From NCBI GenBank assembly GCA_041300865.1, contig JBFYTF010000222.1, positions 1 to 29,708 of the forward strand: DNA of 29,708 bases, in the 5' to 3' direction. The translations under genes were made by a program, and so were the position numbers. Origin of the DNA: JAAYZQ01 sp041300865. GTDB taxonomy: Bacteria > Chloroflexota > Anaerolineae > JAAYZQ01. The notes under the pieces are model-generated. The model saw nothing but the letters and a program-made list of their open reading frames with translations. It ran no database searches and was not told the DNA's origin. How positions within the stretch are numbered: position 1 is the stretch's first letter; each line of letters starts with the position of its first letter. Below, piece after piece: positions 7,623 to 15,116 of this stretch.

Positions 7623-7856
7623 ATGTTTGGCAACAAGCGCAGCAACCGCAACGACGACGTTAAGCCAGGCATGTTGCGGTTGCGGTCCATGTTGCGGTTG
7701 AGGTCCATGTTGCGCAACCTCGGGAGCGGCGGATGCCAGGCCATGAGGCGTGAAGAATGTTGCGGCCGGGTGCTCGGCCATGCGGGGCCGGGTGCCCACG
7801 GCGCTATCGCCGCGGAAGAGGACTTGCCCAACGGTGCAAAAGGTGGTATACTCTAG
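7623..7856 (+). CDS. Possible small protein (77 aa) with MLRLRS repeats
   Basis: An ATG at 7623 sits 9 bases after a strong GGAGGAGG (7606-7613) and opens a 77-codon frame starting MFGNKRSNRN. It contains two copies of the six-residue unit MLRLRS, then MLRN, and later three cysteines. The product is basic at its N-terminus, and I recognise no family. Against it, the repeats and hairpins look like nucleic-acid structure rather than protein selection, and a competing frame from an ATG at 7616 stops after 15 codons. The good ribosome site is the only strong support. Confidence 0.25.
   Translation: MFGNKRSNRNDDVKPGMLRLRSMLRLRSMLRNLGSGGCQAMRREECCGRVLGHAGPGAHGAIAAEEDLPNGAKGGIL
7642..7718. repeat. 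GTTGCGG repeat and inverted-repeat cluster
   Basis: Two 18-base tandem copies (7671-7688 and 7689-7706, one base different) and a partial third copy (7707-7714) begin ATGTTGCG. Upstream, GCAACCGCAAC (7642-7652) is the exact reverse complement of GTTGCGGTTGC (7673-7683) and 10 bases of it also match copy two (7691-7700), so two alternative hairpins can form. GTTGCGCAAC at 7709-7718 is a perfect palindrome. Another GTTGCGG lies near 7759. The cluster may be protein binding sites or RNA structure. Confidence 0.6.
7824..7852 (+). promoter_or_regulatory. Candidate promoter upstream of the membrane-protein operon
   Basis: TTGCCC (7824-7829), 17-base spacer, TATACT (7847-7852) with TGG before it (extended -10). 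Transcription would start near 7859, about 130 bases before the first gene of the operon. Confidence 0.5.
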
Positions 7857-7968
7857 TCCGGTTACGTCAACAGTCAGGCCGAGCCGCGCCGGGTAGCAAG
7901 ACCAGCACTTGGATCCGTGGCAACGGAAAAAAACCACCTTGGCGGGGGTGGCAAAAAACCCAGGATTG

Positions 7969-7977
7969 TGGTATAAT
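7969..7977 (+). promoter_or_regulatory. Extended -10 promoter directly before the first operon gene
   Basis: TGG followed by a perfect TATAAT (7972-7977). The -35 region is weak. The predicted start near 7984 leaves only 6-7 bases before the ATG at 7991, so the message would have almost no leader. Confidence 0.55.
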
Positions 7978-7990
7978 CAGACGAGATCCG

Positions 7991-8263
7991 ATGAGAGAAC
8001 CAGATCTGGAGGCAAGTGAGCGGTTGCTGCAATGGGTTCGGCACCGAGGCCTGGAGTTGCCGGCACAGATGATCCTGGAAGTTGGCAGGCCCTTCAGCTT
8101 TATCGCCAGCCAGGCGTTGCTCCTCTGCCAGCCGTTGCTCAGCTACTTGGCTCCGGACAAACAACTCGCGGCCTATGCCGATCTGCTGGCCGACCGGCAG
8201 AGCCTAGATCGACTGATTGCCCAGCTCAGCACCTACTCGCAGGGCGGTGAGGAGAGGGATTGA
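7991..8263 (+). CDS. Small hypothetical protein, first gene of the membrane-protein operon
   Basis: A 90-residue protein I do not recognise. The N-terminal half is charged and amphipathic (DLEASERLLQWVRHRG). Residues 33-54 (PFSFIASQALLLCQPLLSYLAP) form a hydrophobic stretch that could be a membrane segment or a buried helix, and the C-terminal part is helical. The ATG at 7991 is the first codon after the extended -10 promoter. Only a weak GAGAT precedes it, consistent with a nearly leaderless message. Its stop codon overlaps the start of the next gene by one base (TGATG), so the two are probably translated together. Confidence 0.65.
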   Translation: MREPDLEASERLLQWVRHRGLELPAQMILEVGRPFSFIASQALLLCQPLLSYLAPDKQLAAYADLLADRQSLDRLIAQLSTYSQGGEERD

Positions 8264-8997
8264 TGCAGGAATTGGCCTTGGTGCTCTTGTTGGTGCTCCT
8301 GCCCCTTCTGTTCTTTTTGGCGTCTCGCGTGCGGGCCGGCAAGGCCGGCGAGCTCCGGCCCCTGCCGGCCGTCGAAGAGCTGCCGGGTGCCGTAGGTCAC
8401 TCGGCCGAGACCGGCCGCGCCCTTCACGTCTCTGTTGGCGTCGCGGGGGTGGGCGGGGCACAGACGGCGGAGACATGGGCGGGGTTGACGCTTCTTGCGG
8501 AGCTGGCGGACGAGGCGGCAGCCTGCGATAGCCCGCTGATTGTCACGGTGGCCGATCCCACAGCGCTGCCACTGGCGCAGGAGATTCTGCGGCGCGCCCA
8601 CACGCGGGTCGGCAATCCCGAGGGTTATGATCCAACGCAGGTGCGCTTTATTGCCCCCGTCCCAATTGCCTATGCGGCGGGTGTGGCGGGGCTGCTGCTC
8701 TGGGAGCCCATGACAGCCAACGTCATGGTCGGCACCTTTGGCGATGAAGTGCTCCTCATGGGCGAGATAGGGGCCCGGGAGGGCGTGCGGCAGGTGGCGG
8801 GCACGGCTAATCCCCAGGCTCTGCCCTTCATCGTTGCCACGGCCGACCAGGCCTTGATCGGCGAGGAGATTTTCGCCGGGGGCGCCTACACCGCGCGACA
8901 TCCTGTCCAGGTCGCCAGCCTGCTGACGCAGGACTGGGCTCGCTGGGCCATTGCCGCCGCCATCATCCTGGTGGCAGCAGCCAAGATGCTGTTGTGA
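8263..8997 (+). CDS. Membrane-anchored hypothetical protein (resembles DUF6754 by recall)
   Basis: A 244-residue protein with an N-terminal membrane segment (residues 1-20), a soluble alpha/beta region, a less certain hydrophobic stretch (IAYAAGVAGLLL), and a C-terminal membrane helix (AIAAAIILVAAAKMLL). The middle holds glycine-rich loops such as GVAGVGGAQTAET and GTFGDEVLLMGEIG. From memory it resembles the DUF6754 family, found in Chloroflexota and some archaea; its function is unknown. The start at 8263 overlaps the previous stop, with GGAGAGG upstream. The following gene begins 16 bases later, so it belongs to the same operon. Confidence 0.75.
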   Translation: MQELALVLLLVLLPLLFFLASRVRAGKAGELRPLPAVEELPGAVGHSAETGRALHVSVGVAGVGGAQTAETWAGLTLLAELADEAAACDSPLIVTVADPTALPLAQEILRRAHTRVGNPEGYDPTQVRFIAPVPIAYAAGVAGLLLWEPMTANVMVGTFGDEVLLMGEIGAREGVRQVAGTANPQALPFIVATADQALIGEEIFAGGAYTARHPVQVASLLTQDWARWAIAAAIILVAAAKMLL

Positions 8998-9013
8998 AAG
9001 CGAGGAGCCGGCC

Positions 9014-9646
9014 ATGGGCACCTTGAAGAGAGTTCTGCCGACCTCTGTCGCGATGGCGGTGGGGATCCTGGTTCTGGTGGCACTGTTCACTACCGACCCG
9101 ATGCTCGACGAGATCGGGGCCTACCTGGTCAACCTGGCCGTCATTGTCGCCGCGTTTGCCTTCTTTCTGGGTGTCGTCAATGTGCTGCGCGTCCACGCCC
9201 GCCGCGTGCATGAGCAGAAAAAGGGCAGCGTCTACAGCGTTGTGTTGCTGGCCGCCATGCTCCTGGTCATCGTCGTAGGGCTGCCCTCCATTCCCAACCA
9301 ACCCTCTGGGCCCTCGCAACCGGCCGTGTCGTGGATCTTTCAGAACATCCAGGTTCCGATCCAGGCTTCCCTATCGGCCCTGCTGGTCTTTTTCCTGGTG
9401 ACGGCTGCTCTTCGCCTGCTGACAGTCCGCAGCCTGGAGTCGGCTGTGATGCTGCTGGTCGCGCTGCTTGCTCTGGCAGGGCAGGTCGCGGTGGGCCTGC
9501 TGCCCGTGCTGCCCGAGATCCGGGATTGGATCGTGGACGTGCCGGCTATGGCGGGCATCAGGGGCATCTTGTTGGGCGTGGGCCTCGGTGCAGTGCTGAC
9601 CGGGATCCGCCTGCTGCTGGGCGTGGAGCGTCCCTATGGCGACTGA
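9014..9646 (+). CDS. Polytopic membrane protein, about six helices
   Basis: A 210-residue protein with hydrophobic segments near residues 11-27, 33-58, 72-92, 117-138, 146-168 and 186-205. A short basic loop (HARRVHEQKKG) lies after the second helix. I recognise no family motif and see no transporter signature. GAGGAG precedes the ATG at 9014. Together with the gene at 12645, which also has about six helices, it could form the membrane core of a complex encoded by this operon. Confidence 0.75.
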   Translation: MGTLKRVLPTSVAMAVGILVLVALFTTDPMLDEIGAYLVNLAVIVAAFAFFLGVVNVLRVHARRVHEQKKGSVYSVVLLAAMLLVIVVGLPSIPNQPSGPSQPAVSWIFQNIQVPIQASLSALLVFFLVTAALRLLTVRSLESAVMLLVALLALAGQVAVGLLPVLPEIRDWIVDVPAMAGIRGILLGVGLGAVLTGIRLLLGVERPYGD

Positions 9647-9690
9647 CGAGCGGGCGCCGGATTCAGTTCCTCGATGGGAGTAACGCAGAC

Positions 9691-12645
9691 ATGATCTACT
9701 GTCCAAAGTGCGGGACTGCAAACCGGGATGGGAGCAGATTCTGTAACGAATGTGGGCAGACGCTGGGTGGTCCGACGCGGGTCAGGTGCGCGCGGTGTGG
9801 AGCCATGAACTCGGTGCAGAGTGCATTTTGCAGCGAGTGCGGTGGCCAACTCCTGTCGCCTTCTGGCGAAGGCCCGGGAACCGAAGCCGGACCGTCAATC
9901 AAGGGACTCTCGCTGCCGACCAAGGAACCCGGCGGCCAGGTGGAGCCACCGATCCCCGAGCAGGAGTCGGGCGGCCCGGAGGAGGATGTGCCGGCCTGGC
10001 TTCGGGAGTTGGGAGCAGCGCCTGCACCCGGGGGAGAGCCCGACACCGGGCTGCAGGGAGAGGACCTGGTAGACATTCCTGACTGGCTCCAGGATCTACG
10101 TGCCTCGTTTCCGGCAGAAGATGAGGCAGCAGCGCCTCCCCCCGCAGAGGAACAAGACGTACCGGACTGGCTGGCCAGGCTCCGGCCGATCACCGAGGGA
10201 CAGCAGCCGGCTGATCTCGCGGGGTCCGAGGAAGTGGAAGAGGAAAATGTTCCTGATTGGCTGGCCGAGCTCCGCCCTCTCGTAAAGGAAGAAGCATCCG
10301 AGCCGGCACCGAGTGAGGAAAAGGACGAGGTACCCGCCTGGCTGGCCGAGCTGCACTCCACGGCCGGAACAGGAGCAGCCGAGCCGTTGCTGCCCGAGCA
10401 GGAGGCGGACAAGGTACCCGACTGGCTGGCCGAGCTGCAGTCGACAGTTGGGACGGGAGCAACCGAGCCGACGCCGCCCGAGGGCGCCCCGGACGAGGAA
10501 GACGTCCCCGACTGGCTGGCCGCGCTGCCACCCCGGGCCAGTACAGAAATGGTCCCGGCGTCGACGCCCGAGGATGATGAGGAACTCCCGAGCTGGTTGT
10601 CTGAGGTGCGCCCCGCCAGGCCTGATCAAACACCCGAGAGCCAGGAGGGGATCCCAGCCTGGCTGGCCGCCTTGGGGCCGGCCACTGCCGCCGCCAAGGC
10701 CGAGTCCGAGGAGGAGGAAGCGGAGGAGATACCCAGCTGGCTGGCCGAGCAAGGCGCTGTCACCGCCGCAGAGCCCAAGCCGGAGCCCGAGGAGGAGATC
10801 CCGGCCTGGCTGGCCGCGTTGGCGCTAGCCACTGCCGCCGCCAAGGCCGAGGCCGAGGAGGAGATCCCAAGCCGGCCGGCCGAGCATGGCGCTGTCACCG
10901 CCGCGGAGCCCGAGCCAGAGCGCCAGGAAGAGATCCCGGCCTGGCTGGCCGAGCTGGAGCCTGGCACTCCCGATCAGGGGCCCGAGCCCCAGGAAAAGAT
11001 CCCGGCCTGGTTGGCCGAGCTGGAGCCTGACACTCCCGATCAGGAGGCCGGGCCCGAGGAGGCGATCCCGGCCTGGCTCGCCGAGCTGGGACCGGCCGGC
11101 ACCCCTGAAGCGTCCGAGGCCGACCAGGACCGTGGTGAGCAGGCCGAGGACGAGGCAGGCGCGGAGGACACGTCGCCAGCCCCCTGGCCACCCGAGCTTG
11201 ACGAAGGCGAGATTCCCGAGTGGATAGCGGCCATGCGGCCCAAGCCTGCCGAGACGGAGGCGGGCGTGCCTCCCGGGGCAGAGGGGGCCCAACCGGAGGG
11301 CGAGGAACGCCCGGAGTGGCTGGTGGCAGTGCCCTCTGGAGAGGAGGCCTCACCGCCGGAAGAGGTCACGACGGCGGCGATGCCCGATTGGCTGCAGACG
11401 CTGCCACCGGGATCCGCTGAGGAGGAGACGGGCCCAGCGATGGGGCAGGAGGCCGGGGGCGAGCTGCCCGCCTGGCTGGTACCTGCCGCCGGCGGCCCTG
11501 ACCAGGAGTCGCTGGCCCGCGCCGAGATCCCCGCGTGGCTCCTGGCGCTGAGGCCGGCGGAGCTGCGAGATCAGGGCGAGCCCGACGACTCCGCGGCGCT
11601 CGTCGTCGAGGCAGCGGAGGAAACGGGGCTGCTGGCCGGGTTGCGCGGCACGCTCCCGGTCGAAATGCTCATTGCGCAGCCGCGGGCAGTGGCTGCCGCC
11701 GAGGCGCCGCTCACTGCTGCGCGGGACGCGGCCCCGGCAGGCCTCTTTGCCCAGATCGTCGGGCGTGGGCCCGACGCAGCGCCCAAGGCGATGCCCCAGG
11801 CACGCCAGAGCCGGCTGGGCCGTGTGCCGCTGTGGATCACCTACCTTGCCCTGCTGGCCGCGGTCACCGTACCCCTGCTCCTGCAGGACCCGCTGTTTGC
11901 GCGGAGCATCGCGCCACCGGCTTCGGTCCTCGATCTCTATGGCAGCGTTGAGGCACTGGCTCCCGACCGGCCGGTCCTGGTTGCCTTCGAGTACGATCCC
12001 AGCAGCAGCGACGAGATGAACGTGCTGGCCGAGACGGTGGTCGGGCACGTGTTTAGCCGCGGGATCCCCGTGGTGGCCGTCAGCCTGCAGCCAGCCGGCC
12101 CGCCGGTAGCCCAGGCCGTGCTCGAGGAGCTGGCGGCGAGGCACCCGGGAGCACGTTACGCCAGCGCGGGCTTTGTTTCAGGGCAGGCGGCGGGAGTTCA
12201 GCTCCTGGGCCAGGGACTAGAGCCTGCCCTGCTGCAGGATCTGCAGGGTGTGGCGCCGGCCGATCCGGAAGTCGCGCCTGGGGTCACGGGTCTTGACAGC
12301 TTTGCGTTGTTGCTCGTCCTGGCAGCCGAGCCCGAGAGCCTGCGCATTTGGATCGAGCAGGCGGGCGCACTGCAGGACGCCAATTTGGCGGCGGCCGTGA
12401 GCGCCTCACTGGAGCCGGTGGCGAGGTCCTATTACGCCACGGATCCACGCCAGCTCCAGGGGCTGGTGGCGGGGGTCCCCGGGGCCGCCACGTACGAGAG
12501 CCTGCTGCGCGGTGACGGCACAGTGTCAGCCGAGACGGCCGCCGGCCTCGACTCGCTGGCCGCCGGGCACGCGGTGTTTATCCTGGTGCTTGTGGTGGGC
12601 AACATTGCCTACCTCGTGCGCCGCGATCCGCGAGGGAGGCGCTAA
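9691..12645 (+). CDS. Zinc-ribbon membrane protein with 20 [V/I]PxWLxxL repeats
   Basis: A 984-residue protein in three parts. Residues 4-50 hold two C4 zinc ribbons (Cys4, 7, 18, 21 and Cys33, 36, 47, 50). Residues 100-620 are an acidic, proline-rich, probably disordered tract with 20 copies of a short motif, typically IPAWLAEL or VPDWLAEL, with tryptophans from W103 to W616; one copy has Arg395 in place of Trp. After that come a membrane helix near 713-735, an alpha/beta domain (about 745-950) and a final helix near 961-977. The ATG at 9691 follows GGGAG; the frame is open far upstream but that part overlaps the previous gene. The stop overlaps the next start (TAATG). I infer a scaffold that presents many docking motifs, but no partner is known. 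Confidence 0.85.
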   Translation: MIYCPKCGTANRDGSRFCNECGQTLGGPTRVRCARCGAMNSVQSAFCSECGGQLLSPSGEGPGTEAGPSIKGLSLPTKEPGGQVEPPIPEQESGGPEEDVPAWLRELGAAPAPGGEPDTGLQGEDLVDIPDWLQDLRASFPAEDEAAAPPPAEEQDVPDWLARLRPITEGQQPADLAGSEEVEEENVPDWLAELRPLVKEEASEPAPSEEKDEVPAWLAELHSTAGTGAAEPLLPEQEADKVPDWLAELQSTVGTGATEPTPPEGAPDEEDVPDWLAALPPRASTEMVPASTPEDDEELPSWLSEVRPARPDQTPESQEGIPAWLAALGPATAAAKAESEEEEAEEIPSWLAEQGAVTAAEPKPEPEEEIPAWLAALALATAAAKAEAEEEIPSRPAEHGAVTAAEPEPERQEEIPAWLAELEPGTPDQGPEPQEKIPAWLAELEPDTPDQEAGPEEAIPAWLAELGPAGTPEASEADQDRGEQAEDEAGAEDTSPAPWPPELDEGEIPEWIAAMRPKPAETEAGVPPGAEGAQPEGEERPEWLVAVPSGEEASPPEEVTTAAMPDWLQTLPPGSAEEETGPAMGQEAGGELPAWLVPAAGGPDQESLARAEIPAWLLALRPAELRDQGEPDDSAALVVEAAEETGLLAGLRGTLPVEMLIAQPRAVAAAEAPLTAARDAAPAGLFAQIVGRGPDAAPKAMPQARQSRLGRVPLWITYLALLAAVTVPLLLQDPLFARSIAPPASVLDLYGSVEALAPDRPVLVAFEYDPSSSDEMNVLAETVVGHVFSRGIPVVAVSLQPAGPPVAQAVLEELAARHPGARYASAGFVSGQAAGVQLLGQGLEPALLQDLQGVAPADPEVAPGVTGLDSFALLLVLAAEPESLRIWIEQAGALQDANLAAAVSASLEPVARSYYATDPRQLQGLVAGVPGAATYESLLRGDGTVSAETAAGLDSLAAGHAVFILVLVVGNIAYLVRRDPRGRR
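10660..11090 (+). repeat. Recent tandem duplications inside the WL-motif array
   Basis: Within the repeat tract, two blocks of about 49 codons are near copies. Each begins PAWLAAL, continues with ATAAAKAE, and then has a serine-containing motif followed by GAVTAAEP (motifs at W324/W350 and W373/R395). Just downstream, the units containing W418 and W440 share ELEPGTPDQ and ELEPDTPDQ, with nearly identical DNA. The array has therefore expanded or been homogenised recently. Confidence 0.75.
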
Positions 12646-13340
12646 TGGCCGGCCTGATGGACTCGTTGGATACGGTAGTCGCCATCCTCTTGACGCTGTT
12701 CGTCTTTAGCTTCTTGTTGGGGGACAACGCGCTATACCGGCTGGCGGAACATCTCTTTGTGGGGGTCGCGGTCGGTTATGCGGTGGTCATTGCTTTTCAC
12801 TCGGTGCTGGTACCGCGGCTGTTTCTGCCACTCGCCGATAGCCTGGAAGCACAAGATTGGGGCGCAGTCTCCCTGGCGCTTGTTGGGCTGATCCTGGGCC
12901 TGCTGCTGCTCTTGAAACCGGTGCGCTCCCTGTCGTGGTGGGGCAATCTGAGCGTCGCCCTGCTCCTGGGTGTTGGCGCGGCCCTGGCCATTGGCGGCGC
13001 GCTGCTGGGGACACTCATACCCCAGGTAGCGGCCACCGGCGACGTGCCGCGCTACGTGGCGGACTACGGGCCCGTGCTGGGCCTTGTAAGCGGCATTATC
13101 GTGGTAGTAGGCGCCATTGGGGTGTTGCTGCATCTAAGCTTCGGGCGGGGACGCGAGGGGCGACTGGCGGCCTTGCAGGCCGCCGTGGTGCAGTCTTGGG
13201 GCGGCCTGGGCCGTTGGTTTGTCCTGGTCGCCTTTGCTGCCATCCTGGCGACGACCTTCCTGTCGCGCCTATCACTCCTCGTGGGGCGCGTCCAGTTTCT
13301 GCTGGACAGCGTGCAGGGGCTGCTGGGGGGCCAGGGATGA
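12645..13340 (+). CDS. Polytopic membrane protein, about six helices
   Basis: A 231-residue protein with hydrophobic helices near residues 10-26, 33-58, 75-92, 100-126, 142-165 and 190-213. Its start shares one base with the stop of the zinc-ribbon gene and its own stop overlaps the next gene by four bases, so translation is coupled on both sides. I recognise no family. The same helix count as the product of 9014 suggests the two could pair, but I see no clear sequence similarity between them. Confidence 0.75.
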   Translation: MAGLMDSLDTVVAILLTLFVFSFLLGDNALYRLAEHLFVGVAVGYAVVIAFHSVLVPRLFLPLADSLEAQDWGAVSLALVGLILGLLLLLKPVRSLSWWGNLSVALLLGVGAALAIGGALLGTLIPQVAATGDVPRYVADYGPVLGLVSGIIVVVGAIGVLLHLSFGRGREGRLAALQAAVVQSWGGLGRWFVLVAFAAILATTFLSRLSLLVGRVQFLLDSVQGLLGGQG

Positions 13341-15100
13341 ACCACGACCGGATGGAGTCGATTCTGGCGTTGGACTGTGGAAGCACGACGACACAGGCGC
13401 TGCTCATCGACCGGGTGGGCAGCGAGTACCGGCTGGTGGCGCGCGCCGAGGCGAACAGCACAGTCGAGCCGCCATGGAACGATGTCTCGGCCTCCGCTCG
13501 GCAAGCCATTGCCCGCCTGACTGAGATTACCGGTTGGCCACTCCTGCGCGAGGGAGGCCAGGTAATCGTGCCACAGAGCCAGAGTGGTGGCGTGGACGCC
13601 GTCGTCGCCGTCGCGAGTGCCAGTGACCCCCTGCGCGTTCTCTTGGCCGGCGTCACGCGTGACATCAGCTTGGCAAGTGCGAACCAGGCACTGCGGGCGT
13701 CCTACACGGTTGTCGAAGGTGTCGTTTCGGTCGACAGGCGGGACGATGGGATCCACGCCACAAACGATGATCTGCAGTCGCAGGTGCAGCTCGTGCGGCA
13801 GATACTCCCTGACGCGATCGTCATTGTCGGCGGTATCGACGGCGGAGCCACGCGGCCGGTGCTGCAAACGACGGAGGCGATATCGCTGGCCTGCGCCACG
13901 CTGCCAGCCACGGAGTGCCCACCTGTCATCTATGCCGGCAACGCCGAGCTGCGGCCACAGGTGGCTGCCCTGGTGGGTGCCGGGGCCGAGCTGCGCGCCA
14001 TCGATAACGTCCGGCCGAGCATCGAAGTGGAGAACACCGCGCCGCTCCAGGCCGAGATCGAGGAGCTTTACCGGGTGCGCAAGATGGAGCGCCTGCCGGG
14101 CTTTGGCACCCTGGCCTCGTGGAGTCGACTCCCGGTGCTGCCCGCGGCTCGTGCGCTGGCGCTAAGCGTCCAATACCTGGCCGAACTGGACGGCATCAAT
14201 GCCCTCGCGGTAGACGTGGGCGGCGCGTCGGCAACGGTCGCAGCCGTAGTCGACGAACAGGCCGCTCTCGTCGTCCGGGCTGACCTCGGCCTGAGTTACA
14301 ACGCCATGCAGACTCTGAAGAGCGTGCCGGTGGAACTGATACGGCGCTGGCTGCCTTTCAGCGTCGAGCCTGTCGAGCTTTTGAACATGCTCCACAACAA
14401 GGCGCTGCACTACCACACCGTACCGCAGACACGGCAGGAGCTCCTCATGGAGCAGGCGGTGGCGCGCGAGATCCTGCGCCTGGCGATGGCCGAGGTGGCG
14501 CCGCAGTGGTCGCAGACGAAGTCGTGCCTGTACCCCGGCCTGCTTCCCAGGCTCCATCTCATCGTCGGCGGCGGCGGAGTCCTGGCACAGGTGCCCCACT
14601 ATGGGCAGGCCGCGCTCGTGCTGCTCGACGCGCTGCAGCCCGTCGGCGTCTGCGGCCTGGCTTTGGACGTCACCCGCCTGTTGGCACCCCTCGGTGCGGT
14701 GGCCATGGCCAATCCGGCAGCGGCGGCCGAGGTCATCGAGCGCGATGCCCTCCTGAACCTCGGAACAGTTGTGGCGCCGGTGGGCGCCGGTCACGAAGGC
14801 GACGTCGTGCTGAGATTCAAGATTGAATACGAAGACGGCCGGTCACTGGAAGTCGAGGTGCTGTACGGCTCGCTGGAGGTTATTCCCCTGCCCACCGGCC
14901 AGACGGCGAACCTGGAGCTGCGGCCAACGCGGCGCTTTGACGTAGGATTGGGGACCCGGGGCCAAGCCGGGACCACACGGGTTGAAGGCGGCGTCGTCGG
15001 CATCATCATTGACGCCCGGGGCCGGCCCTTGCCCATCGCCGCCGATCCTGAACAACAACAGGAAAAGATACAGCGCTGGCTTTGGGACATGGGCTCGTAA
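13337..15100 (+). CDS. MutL-like ATPase of the ASKHA fold (glutamate mutase L family)
   Basis: A 587-residue protein that starts with the phosphate-1 loop of the actin/Hsp70/sugar-kinase fold (ALDCGSTTTQALL, residues 11-23). It continues with the glycine-rich adenosine loops IVGGIDGG and VDVGGASATVA, and LIVGGGGVLAQ towards the C-terminus. The layout fits the MutL family first named beside the B12-dependent glutamate mutase genes mutS and mutE. MutL is thought to act as a chaperone or reactivase, not as the mutase. No mutase gene is present here. The ATG at 13337 overlaps the preceding stop (ATGA). Its place among membrane proteins suggests ATP-driven work on a partner of this operon. Confidence 0.83.
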   Translation: MNHDRMESILALDCGSTTTQALLIDRVGSEYRLVARAEANSTVEPPWNDVSASARQAIARLTEITGWPLLREGGQVIVPQSQSGGVDAVVAVASASDPLRVLLAGVTRDISLASANQALRASYTVVEGVVSVDRRDDGIHATNDDLQSQVQLVRQILPDAIVIVGGIDGGATRPVLQTTEAISLACATLPATECPPVIYAGNAELRPQVAALVGAGAELRAIDNVRPSIEVENTAPLQAEIEELYRVRKMERLPGFGTLASWSRLPVLPAARALALSVQYLAELDGINALAVDVGGASATVAAVVDEQAALVVRADLGLSYNAMQTLKSVPVELIRRWLPFSVEPVELLNMLHNKALHYHTVPQTRQELLMEQAVAREILRLAMAEVAPQWSQTKSCLYPGLLPRLHLIVGGGGVLAQVPHYGQAALVLLDALQPVGVCGLALDVTRLLAPLGAVAMANPAAAAEVIERDALLNLGTVVAPVGAGHEGDVVLRFKIEYEDGRSLEVEVLYGSLEVIPLPTGQTANLELRPTRRFDVGLGTRGQAGTTRVEGGVVGIIIDARGRPLPIAADPEQQQEKIQRWLWDMGS

Positions 15101-15116
15101 GGTCGGGAGAGAGCGA

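Larger units (their letters stand above)
7544..7990. other. Control region between the protease unit and the membrane-protein operon
   Basis: Between the start of the protease gene (7393) and the gene at 7991 there is no confident large gene. The stretch holds the protease promoter (7515-7543), a possible small ORF (7623-7856), a cluster of GTTGCGG repeats in both orientations, short GC hairpins such as CGGCG-CTAT-CGCCG near 7800, and two plus-strand promoter candidates near 7824-7852 and 7969-7977. A CCACC...GGTGG inverted repeat lies just upstream of the second. Confidence 0.5.

Noticed and set aside
9331..9690. Upstream extension of the zinc-ribbon protein
   Set aside because: This part overlaps the membrane-protein gene in another frame. 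The zinc ribbon begins right after the ATG at 9691, which has a ribosome site.
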